Of a stretch of DNA of 64,000 nt, positions 7,246-15,967 are shown in pieces. The DNA comes from Pseudophaeobacter sp. (GTDB lineage Bacteria > Pseudomonadota > Alphaproteobacteria > Rhodobacterales > Rhodobacteraceae): assembly GCA_027019165.1 (NCBI GenBank), contig JALUXC010000028.1, positions 1 through 64,000 of the forward strand. The letters run 5' to 3'. Positions within the stretch are counted from its first letter, which is position 1, and each line of letters starts with the position of its first letter. A program made the position numbers and the translations under genes. Under the pieces are notes generated by a model. The model was not told the DNA's origin and ran no database searches. It worked only from the letters and a program-made list of their open reading frames with translations.

Positions 7246-8079
7246 CTACTTCAAGGGCAGGCACACCTCTGTGAGCAGCTCTTCGGGAGCCACTTCGCGC
7301 GGATTATTGAGATAGATCTCGTAGCAAGGTCTGTCGGCCGGTTCCTCGCCTGAGGTCGGCAACCAGTTTCCGAACAAGCTGTCATAGGCTGAGGAAATTC
7401 CTGAATAGGCCCCTTTGTAGGTCACCACAGCTACCTTCCCGCCTGCCAGTTCGCGCTCTTGCAGCCCTTCGGGCACCTCTGCGCCATGGAATTCTCCACC
7501 CGCGAAACTACGCAACTCACGACCGGGGGTGCCTTCTGGGTCATCATAGTAAATGGCAAGCGAAGCCCCGACATGAGGCCATAGCCCGCGGGTCTGACAC
7601 AGGGCAGCAAACGATTCGAACGCCTTGCCTACCAGGTGGTATTCGCCGACATGAGGCAGGCCGACCACGCGACGTGTGGGTTCATCTCTGATGGTGACAG
7701 GGTACATGGGATAGGCTCCAATTTTCAGATCGGGACGCGAGGGCCGGTGGCACCCCGCCTTGCGAAAGGCCGCCGGACTGATGCCGTAGACCTCGGTGAA
7801 TGCCCGAGAGAAAGAGCCTGGGTTCGGATAGCCCACCAATTGAGAGATCTCGGCGATGGCCTTGTCCGTCTTCACCAGGGCGCTGGCGGCGCGATGCAGG
7901 CGAATACGGCGCACGGCCTGAGCACAGGTCTCCCCGGTGACCGCCCGGAACACCCGGTGCCAGTGGAACCGGGACATGGCCGCCACATCCGCCAACTGAT
8001 CAAGCGACAGATCCCCGGCCGGGTTGTCGTAGATATAGTCAAGGACACGCAATACGCGCTTTTCATAGGTGGCCGTCAT
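7246..8079 (-). CDS. AraC family regulator with GyrI-like effector domain
   Basis: Two-domain regulator of 277 residues. The N-terminal part (about 1-110) carries two AraC helix-turn-helix motifs, with LSLDQLADVAAMSRFHWHRVFRAVTG and ISQLVGYPNPGSFSRAFTEVYGISPAAFR. The C-terminal part (about 120-277) matches the GyrI-like/Rob effector fold that binds small hydrophobic or drug-like molecules. The start at 8079 follows AGAAGGAG; an ATG further upstream would add 14 residues without a better ribosome site. The target genes are not obvious; accA starts 208 bp away on the opposite strand but is probably unrelated. Confidence 0.88.
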   Translation of the reverse strand: MTATYEKRVLRVLDYIYDNPAGDLSLDQLADVAAMSRFHWHRVFRAVTGETCAQAVRRIRLHRAASALVKTDKAIAEISQLVGYPNPGSFSRAFTEVYGISPAAFRKAGCHRPSRPDLKIGAYPMYPVTIRDEPTRRVVGLPHVGEYHLVGKAFESFAALCQTRGLWPHVGASLAIYYDDPEGTPGRELRSFAGGEFHGAEVPEGLQERELAGGKVAVVTYKGAYSGISSAYDSLFGNWLPTSGEEPADRPCYEIYLNNPREVAPEELLTEVCLPLK

Positions 8080-8287
8080 GGGATCAGAACTCCTTCTCTC
8101 GTGCCCGATCAGATCTGTCATGGAGCGGGATCACAAATCTTGCTGAACTTGATCCTTGCGCACTGAAACGGGTCAGATCCGCTTTCATGGAAAGCGCCTG
8201 ACTTTTCTCTTGACCCAAGGCAAGGCACAGAGTTGCATCTGCCATCGCAGAAGGCCATATACGGCGAAACCGCGTGTGCGAGGCGAC

Positions 8288-9250
8288 ATGACCCAATATC
8301 TCGAATTCGAAAAACCGCTGGCCGAAATCGAAGGCAAGGCAGAAGAGCTGCGCGCCCTGGCCCGCACCAATGAAGAGATGGATGTGGCCGATGAGGCTGC
8401 GGCTCTGGATGCCAAGGCCGAACAGCTTTTGAAGGATCTCTACAAGGATTTGACGCCCTGGCGCAAATGCCAGGTGGCCCGCCATCCCGAACGGCCTCAC
8501 TGCAAGGACTATATCGAAGCCCTGTTCACCGAGTACACGCCTCTGGCTGGGGACCGCAACTTTGCCGACGATCTGGCCGTGATGGGAGGCCTTGCCCGTT
8601 TCAACGACCAGCCAGTGATGGTAATCGGCCATGAAAAAGGCGCCGACACCAAATCCCGCATTGCTCATAACTTTGGCATGGCCCGCCCCGAAGGCTACCG
8701 CAAGGCGGTACGCCTGATGGAGATGGCTGGGCGTTTTGGCCTGCCGGTGATCACCCTGGTGGACACCACCGGCGCCTACCCCGGCAAAGGCGCCGAAGAA
8801 CGCGGTCAATCCGAAGCCATCGCCCGTTCGACAGAGATGAGCCTCAAGATTGGCGTGCCTGTTGTGTCGGTCATCATTGGCGAGGGTGGATCCGGCGGCG
8901 CCGTCGCCTTTGCTACCGCCAATCGGGTCGCCATGCTGGAACATGCGGTCTATTCCGTGATCAGCCCCGAAGGCTGCGCCTCTATCCTGTGGAAAGACGC
9001 GGAAAAGATGCGCGAAGCTGCCGAAGCCCTGCGCCTGACTGCGCAGAACCTGCTCGAGCTGGCAGTGATCGACCGCATCATCAAAGAACCTTTGGGCGGC
9101 GCGCACCGCGATGCCAAGACCACGATTGCCTCTGTCGGCGCAGCCATAACGGCGATGCTGGAAGAGTTGCAGGGCAAGGACGGCGCCGAGTTGATCAAGG
9201 ACCGCCGTCAGAAATTCCTCGACATCGGATCAAAAGGCCTCGCGGCCTGA
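8288..9250 (+). CDS. accA: Acetyl-CoA carboxylase carboxyltransferase subunit alpha
   Basis: AccA, 320 residues, full length. With AccD it transfers carboxyl from carboxybiotin to acetyl-CoA, giving malonyl-CoA for fatty-acid synthesis. The N-terminus [19 protein letters not shown] and the central [19 protein letters not shown] (about 155) and [18 protein letters not shown] (about 200) are family hallmarks. The start at 8288 follows GCGAGGCGAC; the open frame upstream encodes no conserved residues. accD is not in the window, as is common because the two subunits are usually unlinked. Confidence 0.96.
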   Translation: MTQYLEFEKPLAEIEGKAEELRALARTNEEMDVADEAAALDAKAEQLLKDLYKDLTPWRKCQVARHPERPHCKDYIEALFTEYTPLAGDRNFADDLAVMGGLARFNDQPVMVIGHEKGADTKSRIAHNFGMARPEGYRKAVRLMEMAGRFGLPVITLVDTTGAYPGKGAEERGQSEAIARSTEMSLKIGVPVVSVIIGEGGSGGAVAFATANRVAMLEHAVYSVISPEGCASILWKDAEKMREAAEALRLTAQNLLELAVIDRIIKEPLGGAHRDAKTTIASVGAAITAMLEELQGKDGAELIKDRRQKFLDIGSKGLAA

Positions 9251-9311
9251 TCCGCACATTCGACCGGATCAACACCAGTAAGAACCGAGACGTTCAGACA
9301 AGGCCGCGTCG

Positions 9312-9743
9312 CTATTCATGGGGCGGATTGCGGCTGGCCTGAGCAGCTTGAATACGGTCCGGCCAGGTTGAGCGAATATAGGCCAGGATGTCCCAGATCT
9401 CATCATCCATGAGTAGGGCACCAAACCCAGGCATGCCACTGGAAAACCCCGTCACACCCCGCTCCGCCAGGGCTTCTTTTCCGCCCAAACGGGTGTAGTC
9501 AAATAGAAGCTGGTTATCGTGATGCCAGGTGTGCCCTGTCTTGTCATGCGGGGGCGCGGGCAAGACGCCGTCTGCGCCGGGACTACGCCAGTTGGGCTGC
9601 CCCTCCAGATCGGCACCGTGGCAGGATGCGCAGTGTTCGGCATAAAGCGCCTGCCCATGGACCAGATCCCGGTTTTCCAGCTCATGACCGGCCAGGGCCA
9701 TGGTTGCGCCCAGGCAAGCGGCGATCGCTAGCATCTGTTTCAT
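9312..9743 (-). CDS. Periplasmic c-type cytochrome (copper cluster)
   Basis: Small monoheme cytochrome c of about 143 residues. It has an N-terminal signal peptide (MLAIAACLGATMALA), a CASCH heme-binding motif about 38 residues in, and a C-terminal GMPGFGALLMDDEIWDILAYIRSTW with a probable methionine heme ligand. The start is uncertain: ATG at 9743, or GTG two codons upstream and only four bases from GGAG. It is the last gene of the leftward cytochrome-copC-copD-cytochrome group. It could carry electrons to or from a copper-linked oxidase or help redox handling of periplasmic copper; neither is proven. Confidence 0.85.
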   Translation of the reverse strand: MKQMLAIAACLGATMALAGHELENRDLVHGQALYAEHCASCHGADLEGQPNWRSPGADGVLPAPPHDKTGHTWHHDNQLLFDYTRLGGKEALAERGVTGFSSGMPGFGALLMDDEIWDILAYIRSTWPDRIQAAQASRNPPHE

Positions 9744-9780
9744 ACACACTGCTCTCCTTCGGCCCTGCCCTTGCCACTCT

Positions 9781-10647
9781 TCAGGTCGGAAGCGTCAGCA
9801 CGCTGGTCAGCGCCGCTGTCACCGCAAGAGCCGCCAGTATCAGCGCAGCCTCAACATCAATGGATCGCCGCAGATGCCGCGCCGCACTATGGTCCCCGGC
9901 CCGCATCGCGGGCACGAAACGCAGCTTGTTTGCAGCGGCCAGTGCCAGCAGGGTGGCAACCAGGACCAGTTTGACCAACAGCGTCCGCCCATAGCCTGTT
10001 GCGACCAGCGCCCGCGGATCCCCCACCAGCAGCCAGGCCATCACCGCCCCGGCCAAAAGCAAGGCCGGAACCCCAACCATGGCGATGTTCCCAAAGCGAT
10101 GTCCCAGCTGCGCGGCCAGGCTCAGATGTTCAGGCCGACCCGACAGGTCTCGCAGCGGGCCAAGAATGCCGATCCAGAACGAGCCCCCCAAAAGGTGCAG
10201 AACCAACAGCGCCTGCGCGCCCGGAACCGGCACCTCGGGAATGTGCCCGATCCGCGCAAAGGACCAGAGCGCCAGAAGCCCACCACTCAACGCGATCCAC
10301 AACCCCAACCGGGAGGCCAAGAGGCCCAGCACGATCAGTGCCGCAGCCAGCAGTCGCAGGACCAGAACGTCTCCTACGGGTGTCTGCCACAAGAGGCTCA
10401 GGATTTCAGGGTCGCTCATCCCATCGACCCCGCCCACAAGCGCCGCCCCGCGCAGCAAGAAGCCAAAAGCAGAGGCCAGGAATGCCAGCCCTGCCAGGCT
10501 GATGGCCTGTCGCCGCATCCGTCCGGCCACCGGCAGCAGCAGATCTGAAAACGCCATTCGGACGATGACCAGCCCGGTCGCTCCCAGGATCCCCACGTAC
10601 AGCAGGAGCTTGACCAGAACCAAGGCTGCTTCCCAGATGTCGGGCAT
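9781..10647 (-). CDS. copD: Copper resistance protein CopD (membrane)
   Basis: Inner-membrane protein of 288 residues with about eight hydrophobic segments, matching CopD/PcoD. The family works with periplasmic CopC in copper uptake or homeostasis. Histidine/methionine positions within membrane segments such as LVLHLLGGSFWIGILGPL are typical. The start at 10647 lies 2 bp past the copC stop on the same strand, indicating translational coupling. A longer frame upstream overlaps copC and is rejected. It is followed by a cytochrome c gene in the same unit. Confidence 0.85.
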   Translation of the reverse strand: MPDIWEAALVLVKLLLYVGILGATGLVIVRMAFSDLLLPVAGRMRRQAISLAGLAFLASAFGFLLRGAALVGGVDGMSDPEILSLLWQTPVGDVLVLRLLAAALIVLGLLASRLGLWIALSGGLLALWSFARIGHIPEVPVPGAQALLVLHLLGGSFWIGILGPLRDLSGRPEHLSLAAQLGHRFGNIAMVGVPALLLAGAVMAWLLVGDPRALVATGYGRTLLVKLVLVATLLALAAANKLRFVPAMRAGDHSAARHLRRSIDVEAALILAALAVTAALTSVLTLPT

Positions 10648-10649
10648 GT

Positions 10650-10991
10650 TCAATCCACCGAAAAAAAGAAGTCGCCTTGCATGGCGTGCCCGTCTGCGCC
10701 AAGACCCCGCCACTCGATGTGATAGGCGCCCGCACCCATCCCCTCCAGCGGCAGCGTGAAAACGCGATCAAAGCTTTTCTGATCTCCCAGATCCAGTCGA
10801 AAAGGGGCCTTGTCATCAAAGATAACATCGACCCGTGTCAGGCGGATCTTCTTTGCAAAGGTCATACTGATCTCTGCAGGCGTTTCGGAAAGAACGGCAC
10901 CGTTTTCGGGCTCTGTGCTCTCGATACGCGAATGAGCAAATGCACCTGAGGCACAGAGCCAGACAAGCGCAGCGGAAACAAGGTTTTTCAT
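10650..10991 (-). CDS. copC: Periplasmic copper-binding protein CopC
   Basis: CopC, 113 residues including a signal peptide ending AFA, so the mature protein starts with His. That N-terminal histidine and the DGH of GLGADGHAMQG near the C-terminus form the classic Cu(II) site of CopC (His1, Asp, His). The beta-barrel motif STEPENGAVLSETPAEISMTF is clear. The start at 10991 follows GAGGGAAAG. Copper is bound in the periplasm and passed to CopD, encoded immediately downstream. The pairing with two cytochromes c in one operon is notable. Confidence 0.9.
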   Translation of the reverse strand: MKNLVSAALVWLCASGAFAHSRIESTEPENGAVLSETPAEISMTFAKKIRLTRVDVIFDDKAPFRLDLGDQKSFDRVFTLPLEGMGAGAYHIEWRGLGADGHAMQGDFFFSVD

Positions 10992-11002
10992 CGGGCTTTC
11001 CC

Positions 11003-11434
11003 TCAATTTATTCCGTTGGCACGCTGGACGTCACGGATATAGGCAATGATCATCGCAACATCGCCGCGCGTCAAACCTTGGACGGAGGGCATGTCGCCAA
11101 ACCGCCAGTGGTGGCTTCGAACGCCCATTGAGACTGCGCGCTGAAACGATTCATCGCTGTGGTGGCTGGGTTCGTAAATGACATGGACCAAGGGTGGGCC
11201 GGCGCCTTCGACGCCCCCACCATCCGGACCGTGGCAGCTCGCACAGCTCTCCTCAAAGATGGACTGCCCAATCGCAGCATTGCCCTCGATAACGGGCATA
11301 TTCACTGCAACGATGGAGCCACCCTGCAATGGGATAGATGGGGCGGCCCCCTGTTGCTGCGCCTTGGGCCAAAGACCATAAGCTGAAATGCCCAACAAAG
11401 CGCCAGCCCCAAGCATACGGGGTATTCGGTTCAT
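11003..11434 (-). CDS. Membrane-anchored or secreted c-type cytochrome (copper cluster)
   Basis: Monoheme cytochrome c, 143 residues. The N-terminus has a hydrophobic stretch (MLGAGALLGISAYGLW) that may be an uncleaved anchor or signal peptide. The heme motif CASCH is near residue 65, and the C-terminal GDMPSVQGLTRGDVAMIIAYIRDV carries a probable Met ligand. It starts the leftward group with copC, copD and a second cytochrome, with 11 bp to copC. It is not a close copy of the downstream cytochrome, so the two may act in sequence. Confidence 0.85.
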   Translation of the reverse strand: MNRIPRMLGAGALLGISAYGLWPKAQQQGAAPSIPLQGGSIVAVNMPVIEGNAAIGQSIFEESCASCHGPDGGGVEGAGPPLVHVIYEPSHHSDESFQRAVSMGVRSHHWRFGDMPSVQGLTRGDVAMIIAYIRDVQRANGIN

Positions 11435-11527
11435 GACTGGATCCTAACCTTGAAACATGGAATGCAGCCGCAGCACACTGCGACGCGAACCGGCGATCAC
11501 AGGTAGCGATCCCCGGCTGACACTGCT

Positions 11528-11875
11528 TCAGAGGATAGGCGGTCTGTCTGGGCTGACTGGCTTTTCAAGATCGCTCAACCGCAGGACATGCCAAATGCCC
11601 GCAGACCGAGGCTCGGAGAGCACTGCGGTTGTTCGCTGATGAAACAAAACGGCCAGAACGCCGCATGGACCTGAGACGCAGCCATCCAACGCTTTTCTTG
11701 TGGAATGCTCGGAGGTCTCCTCAACATGACCAGCATCCGGCGCCATGTGCGTTTGCTCCATGCAGCACGAGGTCAGGCACTCTTTAGACAGCGCATATGC
11801 ACTGCCACCAAGGCCTAGAAAAAGAGCCAGAACGACGACCAAAAGCCGCGCATTTATCCGCCATATCATGTCCAC
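11528..11875 (-). CDS. Small exported Cys/His/Met-containing protein, function unknown
   Basis: Predicted 115-residue protein with a signal or anchor segment (about residues 6-29, LLVVVLALFLGLGGSAYA). The next stretch, KECLTSCCMEQTHMAPDAGH, is rich in Cys, His and Met, and GCVSGPCGVLAVLFHQ follows. That composition suits metal binding, and the gene sits 93 bp upstream of the copper/cytochrome cluster on the same strand, so a copper role is reasonable but inferred. No recognised domain. The ATG at 11869 is an alternative start. Confidence 0.5.
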   Translation of the reverse strand: MDMIWRINARLLVVVLALFLGLGGSAYALSKECLTSCCMEQTHMAPDAGHVEETSEHSTRKALDGCVSGPCGVLAVLFHQRTTAVLSEPRSAGIWHVLRLSDLEKPVSPDRPPIL

Positions 11876-11971
11876 ATAGGGACGCTAGCCGATGTCTTTG
11901 CGTCCGACAAGATCCAGGGAGCGCCTCGGAGGTGCAGCGAAGGTACCGCCAATCCTACGCTCGAAGTCCTG

Positions 11972-13324
11972 TCAGCGACCTCTGGCGCGAAACAGCTTTA
12001 CCTGCTGCTCCAAAAGGTCATCTGGAATGGCTGGGTAGGCCTCATAGTACCGCAGGTTCTTTGGACCGATCCCATGTTCGGCGCTGAAAGAGCCGCCATA
12101 GACCTCGACCACCTGCTTCACGACGTAATCGCGCAGGGCGCGCTCAAAACCCGGTTCATTCGGGCCGTCCGTCTTGATCAGGTTGAAATGCAGACCTCCG
12201 TCCCCGAGGTGTCCAAAGTCGCAGACCTCGATCATCGGGAAATCCTGCGCCAGTTTCCGAGCCATATCCGCCCGAAACGCGATGACCTTGTCGCGCGTAA
12301 AACCAAGGTCGAAAGCGATCAGAGGCCCTGCCGACTTGACCCCTTCGGACAGGGCGTGGCGCAGCGCCCAGATCTCTTCGGGGCGACCAAATAGGGCATC
12401 TGCAATCGGAGCCTCCGGTCGCTCCCAGGCTTCTGCAAGAACAGCCTCAAGAACCTCTTCAAGCGGAGTATCCCAAGGGGCTTTGGTTGGGCGCGACAGC
12501 TCGATCAACAGGGCCGTTTCCGGGATCTCTCCTCTCGCAAACGGATTTTTCAAGGCGCTGGCATGGTCAAAGGTATGCCCTATCGCAGCGCGGGACATGA
12601 ACTCAAAGGCCGACAGTAAGGGACCGACCCGAGTTTCAAGATGACGTAGCAGGGTCAGCATGGCGTCGTTACTAGCAGGCACCACAATCGCGGTCGCCTG
12701 TTCAGTCACCACCGGCTCAAGGTTCAGGATTGCTTCGGTCACCGTGCCATACCAACCGGAGGTACCGATGTGCATATGCTTCCAGTCAGGCCCCGTGTTG
12801 TCCTTGCGCACGGGCGAGCCCAGCTCAAGAACCTCTCCACCGTCCAGCACCACAGTCAGACCCAGCACGTTTCGGCGGACATCCCCATAGCGCAGGAACC
12901 GCCCACCGCCGGTATTGGTCGCCACCATACCGCCAATCATCGGATCCGAACCCAGGTCGATGGGGAAAAACAGACCATGGTCTGCCAGCCTGTCATTCAC
13001 CTCGGACAGCCTGAAACCGGCGCTGACGCGCAAAGACCGGTTGGCCAGATCAAGTTCGAACCTCTCGCGCAGGCGCGACAGGCTGAGAACCGCCATGGCG
13101 TCAGACGTGTCGGGGACCGAAGCCCCGACCAGCCCGGTGTTACCGGACTGGGGCACAAAGCGCAGGTTCTCTTGCCCACAATAGCGTACACAATCGCAGA
13201 CCTGGGCGGTCGTTTCGGGCAAGAACACCACCGGGCTTTTGCCTGTCTCACCACGTACACCTTGCAAGTAACCCGCCATCTCCTTTGGGTCAGAAAGAGT
13301 CTTGACCTCGGCAGGCAGGGTCAT
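11972..13324 (-). CDS. FAD-linked dehydrogenase, probable D-2-hydroxyglutarate dehydrogenase
   Basis: VAO/GlcD-family flavoprotein, 450 residues. The N-terminal FAD-binding half has RFVPQSGNTGLVGASVP (about 56-72) and GSDPMIGGMVATNTGGGRFLRYGDVRRNVLGL (about 130), and the C-terminal cap has CDFGHLGDGGLHFN and FSAEHGIGPKN. This fits D-2-hydroxyglutarate/D-lactate dehydrogenases. It overlaps the hglS stop by four bases (ATGA), so it is coupled to the enzyme whose product is D-2-hydroxyglutarate. That context makes D-2-hydroxyglutarate oxidation to 2-oxoglutarate the best call. It is the last step of the pipecolate operon. Confidence 0.85.
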   Translation of the reverse strand: MTLPAEVKTLSDPKEMAGYLQGVRGETGKSPVVFLPETTAQVCDCVRYCGQENLRFVPQSGNTGLVGASVPDTSDAMAVLSLSRLRERFELDLANRSLRVSAGFRLSEVNDRLADHGLFFPIDLGSDPMIGGMVATNTGGGRFLRYGDVRRNVLGLTVVLDGGEVLELGSPVRKDNTGPDWKHMHIGTSGWYGTVTEAILNLEPVVTEQATAIVVPASNDAMLTLLRHLETRVGPLLSAFEFMSRAAIGHTFDHASALKNPFARGEIPETALLIELSRPTKAPWDTPLEEVLEAVLAEAWERPEAPIADALFGRPEEIWALRHALSEGVKSAGPLIAFDLGFTRDKVIAFRADMARKLAQDFPMIEVCDFGHLGDGGLHFNLIKTDGPNEPGFERALRDYVVKQVVEVYGGSFSAEHGIGPKNLRYYEAYPAIPDDLLEQQVKLFRARGR

Positions 13325-14682
13325 GCGGCACTCGCGTTGATTTGCTCAAGGCAGGCCTCAAGCGAAGCTGCCTGCATCGCCTCGTATAGGCCGAACTCAT
13401 CCGCCACGGCTTTGCCCAAAGCAGCCTCAAAAGCCGCTCGGCTGGAAGCTTCCTGCCGGTCGCTGCGCGCCTCATCCCCGAGGTTGGACTGGAAGATACC
13501 TGCGGCGCTCACTGGCAGGAAATCCTCATAGATGATGGGGCTGAGGGTCAAGGCCCCTGCATCCAGAAGGGTCGCCACATCCTCGCCCTGTGCTGCGCCT
13601 TTGCCCACGGCGTATTTAAAGTAGGCCAGACCCTGATCATGCAACTCCCGCCAGGTGTCCGGGAAGGCGGCAAAGACCTCTTCCAGCTTGGCGACATAGG
13701 CATCCGCGTTAGAACCATCGGCGGCAGGCAGAATTTCCGAGCGCACCTCTGCCAGAAGCCGGTCATAAAGCGCCCGTCCCTTTGGCGTCAGCGCCACGCC
13801 GCGCTGTTCGATCTCACCGAACCGGGCGGTGTGGTGCCCTTCTTGCCAGCCATCCGCGCCGGGGAAACGCACCGCTTCGTTCAGCGCCTTGAAGGCCGTC
13901 TGGCGCAGCAGGATCGGGCATGTGCGGCGCGGGGGGCCCTCGACGACGGCCTTGGCGGGCAGACCTTTGGTCACCATTTCGGCCTGAGCGGCGTCGATGT
14001 CCAGTGTGCGCGGTGTCAGATGGTTGATATGCGGCCCCTTGAAGGACACCACATCAGCAATCAACCGGTGCGCCTTGATCAGCTCCTCAAAAGTGTCGCT
14101 GTCCACGCAGGCTTCGGGGTGCCAGCGGAAAGTCTCCAGCACTTCGGCGACAAAACGCGTGGCGTCTTCAGCATCAAGCCCGCCCTCTGCTTCGGCCTTC
14201 TCCGTGAGGGCAATGGCCTCAGCCGTAAAGATCTGCCGCCGCGCCAGAGTCTCGGCTGCCTTTGCGCGCAAGGCCTCGTCTTCGATCAGCTCCAGGCGCA
14301 AAAGAGAGGTGAAAACACGAAAGGGGTTCTCGGCCAAAGCATCTCGCCCCACCGGGCGGAAGGCCGTCGAATGGACGGGAACCGATGCGACTGACAGGTC
14401 ATAATACCCCACCGGCTCCATCCCCATCACGGCAAAGACCCGGCCCATCATGGCCAGCTCTTCTGCGGTGCCAAGACGGATCGCGCCGTGGCGTTCGGCG
14501 CTGATGCGGGCGGTGTCCTCGCCAGGGGTTAGCGCCAATGCATTGCCGGGCGCTGCCAAGACGTCCTCGTTCACACGCTCCACGATCTCGACCAAAGCGC
14601 CGTAGGCGGGCACCTCTTCGCGATACATGGCCGACATGGCGGCAGAGAAATCAGCGCGGATCTTGCTGGGAGATACTTTCAT
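13321..14682 (-). CDS. hglS: 2-oxoadipate dioxygenase/decarboxylase HglS (DUF1338)
   Basis: DUF1338/YdcJ family Fe(II) enzyme, 453 residues, the usual length. HglS converts 2-oxoadipate plus O2 to D-2-hydroxyglutarate, a late step of lysine/pipecolate breakdown described in Pseudomonas. The metal triad expected for the family is visible: the His in SAERHGAIRLG (about 64), the His in GPHINHLTPRTLD (about 220) and the Glu in FGEIEQRGVALTPKGRALYD (about 290). I chose the ATG at 14682, which follows the amaA stop by 20 bp. It is coupled to the downstream dehydrogenase by a 4-bp overlap. Confidence 0.9.
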   Translation of the reverse strand: MKVSPSKIRADFSAAMSAMYREEVPAYGALVEIVERVNEDVLAAPGNALALTPGEDTARISAERHGAIRLGTAEELAMMGRVFAVMGMEPVGYYDLSVASVPVHSTAFRPVGRDALAENPFRVFTSLLRLELIEDEALRAKAAETLARRQIFTAEAIALTEKAEAEGGLDAEDATRFVAEVLETFRWHPEACVDSDTFEELIKAHRLIADVVSFKGPHINHLTPRTLDIDAAQAEMVTKGLPAKAVVEGPPRRTCPILLRQTAFKALNEAVRFPGADGWQEGHHTARFGEIEQRGVALTPKGRALYDRLLAEVRSEILPAADGSNADAYVAKLEEVFAAFPDTWRELHDQGLAYFKYAVGKGAAQGEDVATLLDAGALTLSPIIYEDFLPVSAAGIFQSNLGDEARSDRQEASSRAAFEAALGKAVADEFGLYEAMQAASLEACLEQINASAA

Positions 14683-14702
14683 GTGTCCGTGTCCTTTGGC
14701 GG

Positions 14703-15965
14703 TCAAAACCGCCCGTTGGTGAAATGGGTCAATGCCGCGCCGGCCTCATAGTAGAGCCCCCTGAGCGCGGCAAGGTTTTCGGGCTGTGCGCCCGTGATTT
14801 CAAGGGGCAAGTCCCCTGTCTGCAGCGCCCAATTGGCAGCGGCCCTGCCCAAAAGCGTGCCCGGGCCGATGCCGCGACCGCTGTAGCCAAAGATCGATAT
14901 GCCATTTCCCCCGCGTCGCTCGATGCGCGGCAGATAGGTGCTGGTCATGGCAATGCGCCCAGTCCATTCGCTCTCTAGAGGGATCCCCTTCAACTGCGGA
15001 AACAACTTCACCAGTTTTCGAGCAGCCCAGGCGCGGTGCACAGCCGCCCCGGAACCGTCCAGATTGCCAAGGGCCCCGAAGATCATCCGCCCCGCACGAT
15101 CAAGTCGGAAGGACGACATGATGAGGGCCGTGTCCCAACACCCCTCGCCGCCTGCCAGAATACTCTGTCTTATCTTTTCAGGCAGTGGGACGGTTGCCAG
15201 TTGAAAGTAGTGGGCAGGCACAATGGCGTTTGGATCGACGCCATCCCTGCCATAGGCATTGGTTGCCTGGATCAGCTTTGCCGTGCGCACCTCGCCTTGG
15301 GCCGTGCGGATACGCCAGCTTTCACCATCCTGGCAGACCTCCAGCGCGCTCGAGGTTTCGAAGATTTGCGCGCCAAGTTGCCCTGCTTCCCGAGCAAGCC
15401 CCTGCACGTAGGCCAACGGCTGGATCGTCCCGGCGCGCCCGTCCCAAAGAGCGCCGTGATAGGCGTCGCTTCCGGTGCACCGCGCTGTCTCTGCCGCGTC
15501 CAACAGCCGGACCGGCGCGCGCCGCGCCATCTGCTGTGCATAGCGCGCCTCAAGATCTCTCAGCCCTGCGGCGGAATGCGCACAATGCAGGGTCCCCTGA
15601 CGTGTCGCTTCGCAGTGGATTTGATGTTTTTCTATCAACCCAAACACGACAGATGGCCCCTCAGCCAGGGTTGCATTCAATCGCGCCCCGACCTTTTGGC
15701 CGATCTTCTCTTCAACCTGATCCGGCGGCGTCCAGAGGCCGGCGTTCACCAGGCCCACATTCCGACCCGAGCCGCCAAAACCGATGGTTCGGGCCTCAAG
15801 CAGCACCACAGAAACGCCCCGTGCAGCCAGATGATAGGCGGCGGAGACGCCGGTGAACCCGCCTCCGATCACGACGACATCTGCAGTGATCGCCTCAGCA
15901 AGAGGCGACCACCGAGGTCGGTCCGGAGCCGTCTTTTCCCAAAGGCTATCGAGGCGCGGCTCCAT
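14703..15965 (-). CDS. amaA: FAD-dependent amine oxidase, probable L-pipecolate oxidase AmaA
   Basis: DAO-family flavoprotein, 420 residues. The N-terminal Rossmann motif DVVVIGGGFTGVSAAYHLAARG (about 29-50) and FGGSGRNVGLVNAGLW are typical of L-pipecolate/gamma-glutamylputrescine oxidase-like proteins, and IFGYSGRGIGPGTLLGRAAA near the C-terminus closes the FAD fold. Next to an AmaB-type aldehyde dehydrogenase and HglS, the most likely reaction is oxidation of L-pipecolate to piperideine-6-carboxylate. Start ATG 15965, 2 bp after the amaB stop. Specificity within this broad family cannot be proved from sequence. Confidence 0.78.
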   Translation of the reverse strand: MEPRLDSLWEKTAPDRPRWSPLAEAITADVVVIGGGFTGVSAAYHLAARGVSVVLLEARTIGFGGSGRNVGLVNAGLWTPPDQVEEKIGQKVGARLNATLAEGPSVVFGLIEKHQIHCEATRQGTLHCAHSAAGLRDLEARYAQQMARRAPVRLLDAAETARCTGSDAYHGALWDGRAGTIQPLAYVQGLAREAGQLGAQIFETSSALEVCQDGESWRIRTAQGEVRTAKLIQATNAYGRDGVDPNAIVPAHYFQLATVPLPEKIRQSILAGGEGCWDTALIMSSFRLDRAGRMIFGALGNLDGSGAAVHRAWAARKLVKLFPQLKGIPLESEWTGRIAMTSTYLPRIERRGGNGISIFGYSGRGIGPGTLLGRAAANWALQTGDLPLEITGAQPENLAALRGLYYEAGAALTHFTNGRF

Positions 15966-15967
15966 GT

